Assembly: GCF_000165425.1 (NCBI RefSeq)
Contig: NW_001799625.1
Coordinates: 248,001-312,000 of the forward strand
Origin: Paramecium tetraurelia
Taxonomy: Eukaryota; Ciliophora; Oligohymenophorea; Peniculida; Parameciidae
DNA length: 64,000 nt
Reading direction: 5' to 3'
The notes under the pieces were generated by a model that was not told where the DNA came from, searched no databases, and was given only the letters and a program-made list of their open reading frames with translations. Of the stretch, positions 60,605 to 64,000 are shown in pieces (within the stretch, counting starts at the first letter, position 1; every line of letters begins with the position of its first letter). The position numbers and the translations under genes are program-made.

Positions 60605-62221
60605 ATGTTGATTCTTTGTATTCTGATAAGATTATGTTCTAAGGGGTTGGCGAAGGAGTTTTCGATGTATTAGAATGATGAATAGGTGCTTGATAGTTTT
60701 TCTCAATTTGGAATAATTTTGGGATCAAATATAACCTACGAAAGTGCAACAGATTAACCATGCTACATAATAAATTAAAAGTTAAAGAATAAGCAATCAG
60801 AAGAAATCGTTTTAGTACCCTAATTTAAGGAGGACGTCTTTAGTAATTTTTACAATGATGGATAATTGAATGGAGATATAAATTTTATAGTATAAATTGT
60901 ACAAATTTCCACAGGGGCAATAGTATTGACTAATCAAGGAGAGTTGATTTATTTAAAATTAGTAGAGAATCGGTTTAAATTGGTTGAATCGAAGATGCTA
61001 TCTATTAATAAAGAATAATACCTCAAACCTGTATATATGTAATACATCTAAAAATCGAATGAATTGTTGATAATTTTGAATGGCGAAACCTTGAAGCTAA
61101 AAATGGAATTTGAGAGTGAATCTGTATTTGGTGAGGTTCTGAAGATCTACGATGTCTTTTTAACAGAACAGATAAAGAGCGTAGCATTTATCGAAGACCT
61201 CTTGTTTGTGGCATCGGGAGAATAGGGATTGCATGTTTATTTGGTGAGCAAGAGAGTGTTTGAGTAGATACAATGTACGATCGAATTCAGAAACATTACA
61301 GATTTAAGGGTTTTTTAGGAGAATTCAGTTTACTTTATTTTTGCACTTGATTACGAGACAGGCGTCAAGGTGATCACCTTCAATGCCAAGACCTCATTGT
61401 TCTATGAAAATAAAAAACTAACCAATATTCCATTTAGAGGAGAGATAATTGATTTATACTAAGACGTATTGATGGTGGTGGAGGAGTAGGAAAATGAATC
61501 GATAATTCACGAATTGCAAATTTCATATGCGAATAGCACTTGGAAATTGGTGCATGAGCATTAAGCATAGAAATACATTCAGGATATTGAAATGACAGAG
61601 AATTACGCTATAATTATAGGGAGAAATGGACATGAGATAATCTACCATTCCCTGCCTTCCTATGACATCAAAATTTAGGATAAGATCATTATCCCTGGAT
61701 TATAGAAACTCTTCTTTCTTAATTAGACGGAGTCCAACAACATTCAGATGTTTGGAGTTACTAGGCATAAGTTCTTCACCACGAGATTATAATTGTTTCC
61801 TCAATTCATTAGTTGTTTCTATAGCAATGAAGAAGATGAGATCAGGTTTACCTATCATCAGAACTCAACCAAATGTCCTGGTTCATCTCAAAGTAGACTT
61901 TGCCATTTCAAATAAAACTACACAATACAATTCGTTCATCCTGTTCTTACTTCTGAATAATCAATTTATGTGTATATTACCTGTTTGGGTATTATAGCAA
62001 TCTTTGTAATGGTCTTAGGCTTATTGATCAAAGAATTCAAAAGGTACTAATATTTTGTAAGACTTCACAATTCAAAAGATGTATACCATCAATAAAGCGG
62101 GAGTTAGGCACAACCTACTCACGACATCTATGCTTTAAACTCATTTGATAGTCCATTGAAGGTGAACAAGCATATTTACGTACCTTCCATTCCTGTATAA
62201 AATGACTAAAAGATTGAATGA
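60605..62221 (+). CDS. Type I single-pass membrane protein with a beta-propeller-like ectodomain (tandem paralog 1)
   Basis: 538 residues in a single exon. Signal-peptide-like start MLILCILIRLCSKGLA. A 440-residue beta-rich lumenal or extracellular part follows, with repeated strand phrases (TGAIVLTNQGELIYLKLV, SVAFIEDLLFVASGEQGLHV, ENYAIIIGRNGHEIIYHSLP) and Cys-containing CPGSSQSRLCHF. One membrane span (IYVYITCLGIIAIFVMVLGL) and a 65-residue cytosolic tail complete it. The WD-like strand spacing suggests a propeller, but no classical WD signature is present. The neighbour at 62250 shares the layout and several phrases. Function unknown; probably a ciliate-specific family. Confidence 0.78.
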
Positions 62222-62249
62222 AAATATAAAATTAAATAATTTTAATTGC

Positions 62250-63991
62250 ATGCTAATCATTCTCCAACTCTTGGTTTATCAAATCTATTCTGAATCTATC
62301 TATTCTGAATCTATCTAGATTCTAACCAAGCAAGAAGCAATCTTAGATGTCTTCAGTTCATCCGAAGTAATCCTAGAACAACATTTGAATGATTAAAAAT
62401 TATGCCAAATTGTCCCTTAGCAATTGGTGGCTCATGATATTGATGATAACTCAATAACCTTGATTGACAGCTACAAGGATGAAATATTTAGTTAGAACTT
62501 TGAGATTGGCTCCTTTATAGGGAGTATAGGAAGAATTATTAGATTTGTGCAAATCACCAATGGTGTACTGGTGTTATTGGATGATGCAGAATTGAAATAC
62601 TTAAGTTATCGCAATAACTCGTTTCAAGTGAAATCCTCTTTCAAAATAGAAATTGAGAAATTTGCATTGGAAGGCAAGGTATTCTTGGAATATTTCTATT
62701 ACCAATAATAAGTGCTATTGATAGCCAATACCTAAACAATTGCCTTGGATTTGATTTATGACGATGATGATCTGTACATAAAGTAATACAGAATTTATGA
62801 GCAATGGCAAATCTCACACATCAATAGCATTGCAACAGTGGGTAATATTATGATTGTAGCCATGGATACTGGGATAAAGATGTTTGAGTTGAAAGATCAT
62901 ATGTTAAATGAGATATTAATTGCAATTGACTAGATTAATCGTGTTTCTGATATCAAGATCTTCAATCAAAAGAATAATGAGATATACTACATTTATTTGC
63001 TAGATAAGATCTAAGGAATTAATCAATATATATTCAATACGGTTACATAAGAACTTTAACGTAATCTGAATTTGGGTATTATACCTTATCCAGGAGAAAT
63101 CCTTGACATTCATGGCGATATCTTGATGGTTGTGAAGGACTACAATTTATTTGAAATCCATGTCGATTATTATTTGAGTCAATTCACACTTTTTAAATAG
63201 CATTAGTTAGAAACAGAAATAGTAGACATAGAATTGACTGAATAGTTTGCTATTGTAATTGGTAGGAATGGCCATCAAATAGTGTTTCACTCGATTCCAC
63301 CCATTTATTCTTAATTTGAATGGATGAATCAATTAGTCATACCGAATTTGAAACAGCTGAGCATTTTGTCCTTTAATAAAGATACTTAACTCAAAGAGGC
63401 AATTTCTAAGAACATCATCATTGGAATCACATAACATAAATTCTTTTACTCGAAGGTGCAATTGGTAAGCATCTCATTAATTTCTAATAGGAACAATCTT
63501 TCATTTAATGTTACTCAGATGAAGCCACCTCCAAAATCGAATTGCATTATACGCATAAGGCTACGAGATGTAAAACCAATTTGAAAAAGAAGGAATGCAA
63601 CTTAGATAAAAGTTATTAAATCTAATTTGTAGAACCTAAAGAGTTTGGAGGAAATAAGCAAACTTATTTTCTAATTGTATTGCTTTACTTGGCAATATTG
63701 TTACTATTTATTTTATTTATCGCTTCCCTAATTTATCTCTATAAGAAGTACCATGTTGAACCTCAGCCAAAATTCCACTAAAAAATACCTGAAACAACTG
63801 CTTAAAATTTGGGGACTGATCATCCTAACAATTATTAATTGGCAACATAGAACAAGTTTGTCCCTCACTCCAGAGATGATCAAACCCCAATTTCTGAATA
63901 GCGGGATCAGATGAACCAAAAACTTCATAACAATAGACCAGTTACACAAGAGAATTGTGATTAATCTCCTGGCCCTTTTGAAATCGGTTGA
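62250..63991 (+). CDS. Type I single-pass membrane protein, tandem paralog 2
   Basis: 571 residues; one 26-nt intron (63465-63490) placed because splicing restores homology to paralog 1 (CYSDEATSKIELHYTHKATR against CFYSNEEDEIRFTYHQNST). Signal peptide MLIILQLLVYQIYS, a beta-rich ectodomain (TNGVLVLLDDAELKYL, EQFAIVIGRNGHQIVFHSIP), a long span (LIVLLYLAILLLFILFIASL) and an 85-residue polar, basic tail. Shared with paralog 1: TE-x-[FY]A-I-[IV]-IGRNGH-[EQ]-I and GIT/GVT-x-HKFF. Only 28 bp separate the two genes. Just after the signal peptide a 15-bp direct repeat encodes SESIYSESI. Confidence 0.78.
62285..62314 (+). repeat. 15-bp perfect direct repeat inside coding sequence
   Basis: Two adjacent copies (62285-62299 and 62300-62314) of ctattctgaatctat in the N-terminal region of the second membrane paralog, duplicating five residues just after the signal peptide. 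Consistent with a recent in-frame tandem duplication. Confidence 0.85.
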
Positions 63992-64000
63992 ATAAAAATT

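Overview
The window is macronuclear-type DNA from a ciliate, very probably Paramecium (aurelia-like). Long frames become open only if TAA and TAG are read as glutamine, leaving TGA as the sole stop. The genome is very AT-rich. Coding frames are broken by tiny introns, mostly 21-31 nt, with GT(A) at the 5' end and usually TAG (sometimes AAG or CAG) at the 3' end; removing them restores known protein domains. Intergenic gaps are short, and no insertions longer than introns interrupt the genes, so this looks like the somatic, IES-free genome. Standard-code ORFs here are mostly fragments or antisense shadows. All gene models below were read by eye with the TGA-only code. Residue counts were checked by confirming that the spliced length is a multiple of three, except for the two genes flagged as frameshifted.

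Layout: 1-4 kb, a cut coiled-coil gene and a large IQ-motif coiled-coil gene (minus). 4.6-9.1 kb, an ankyrin-DHHC palmitoyltransferase (plus), a RING/TRAF-type protein and two low-complexity proteins (minus). 9.2-16 kb, a ZCCHC10-type zinc knuckle, a TGS1-like methyltransferase, a hybrid histidine kinase (minus), a COPI-associated/TVP15-type membrane protein and a probable mitochondrial protein. 16.2-22.8 kb, one 2,180-residue protein. 23-34 kb, mostly unrecognised coiled-coil, TPR-like and cold-shock proteins. 34-37 kb, a second hybrid histidine kinase. 37.6-38.8 kb, a muddled stretch that may be a decayed gene. 38.9-47.2 kb, a very compact block: a CDK, a secreted M14 carboxypeptidase, coiled-coil and unknown proteins, and a UBTD-type ubiquitin-like protein. 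47.8-55 kb, a MORN protein, a peroxisomal SDR+SCP2 protein, proteasome alpha subunit PSMA7, an AGC kinase and a MAP3K-like kinase. 56-59.5 kb, a lipid-anchored basic protein, a RING-like protein and an MmgE/PrpD dehydratase. 60.6-64 kb, two tandem paralogous single-pass membrane proteins.

The genes form no operon and no single pathway; this is ordinary compact ciliate gene territory. It is rich in signalling genes: two hybrid histidine kinases, three Ser/Thr kinases, a palmitoyltransferase, and three proteins with MG-x-C N termini suited to lipidation. The points most worth a second look are the giant MG-like protein, the tandem membrane paralogs, the TGS1-like enzyme lacking its canonical catalytic loop, two apparent single-base frameshifts, start codons only 16-17 bp apart, and the possible pseudogene upstream of the CDK gene.
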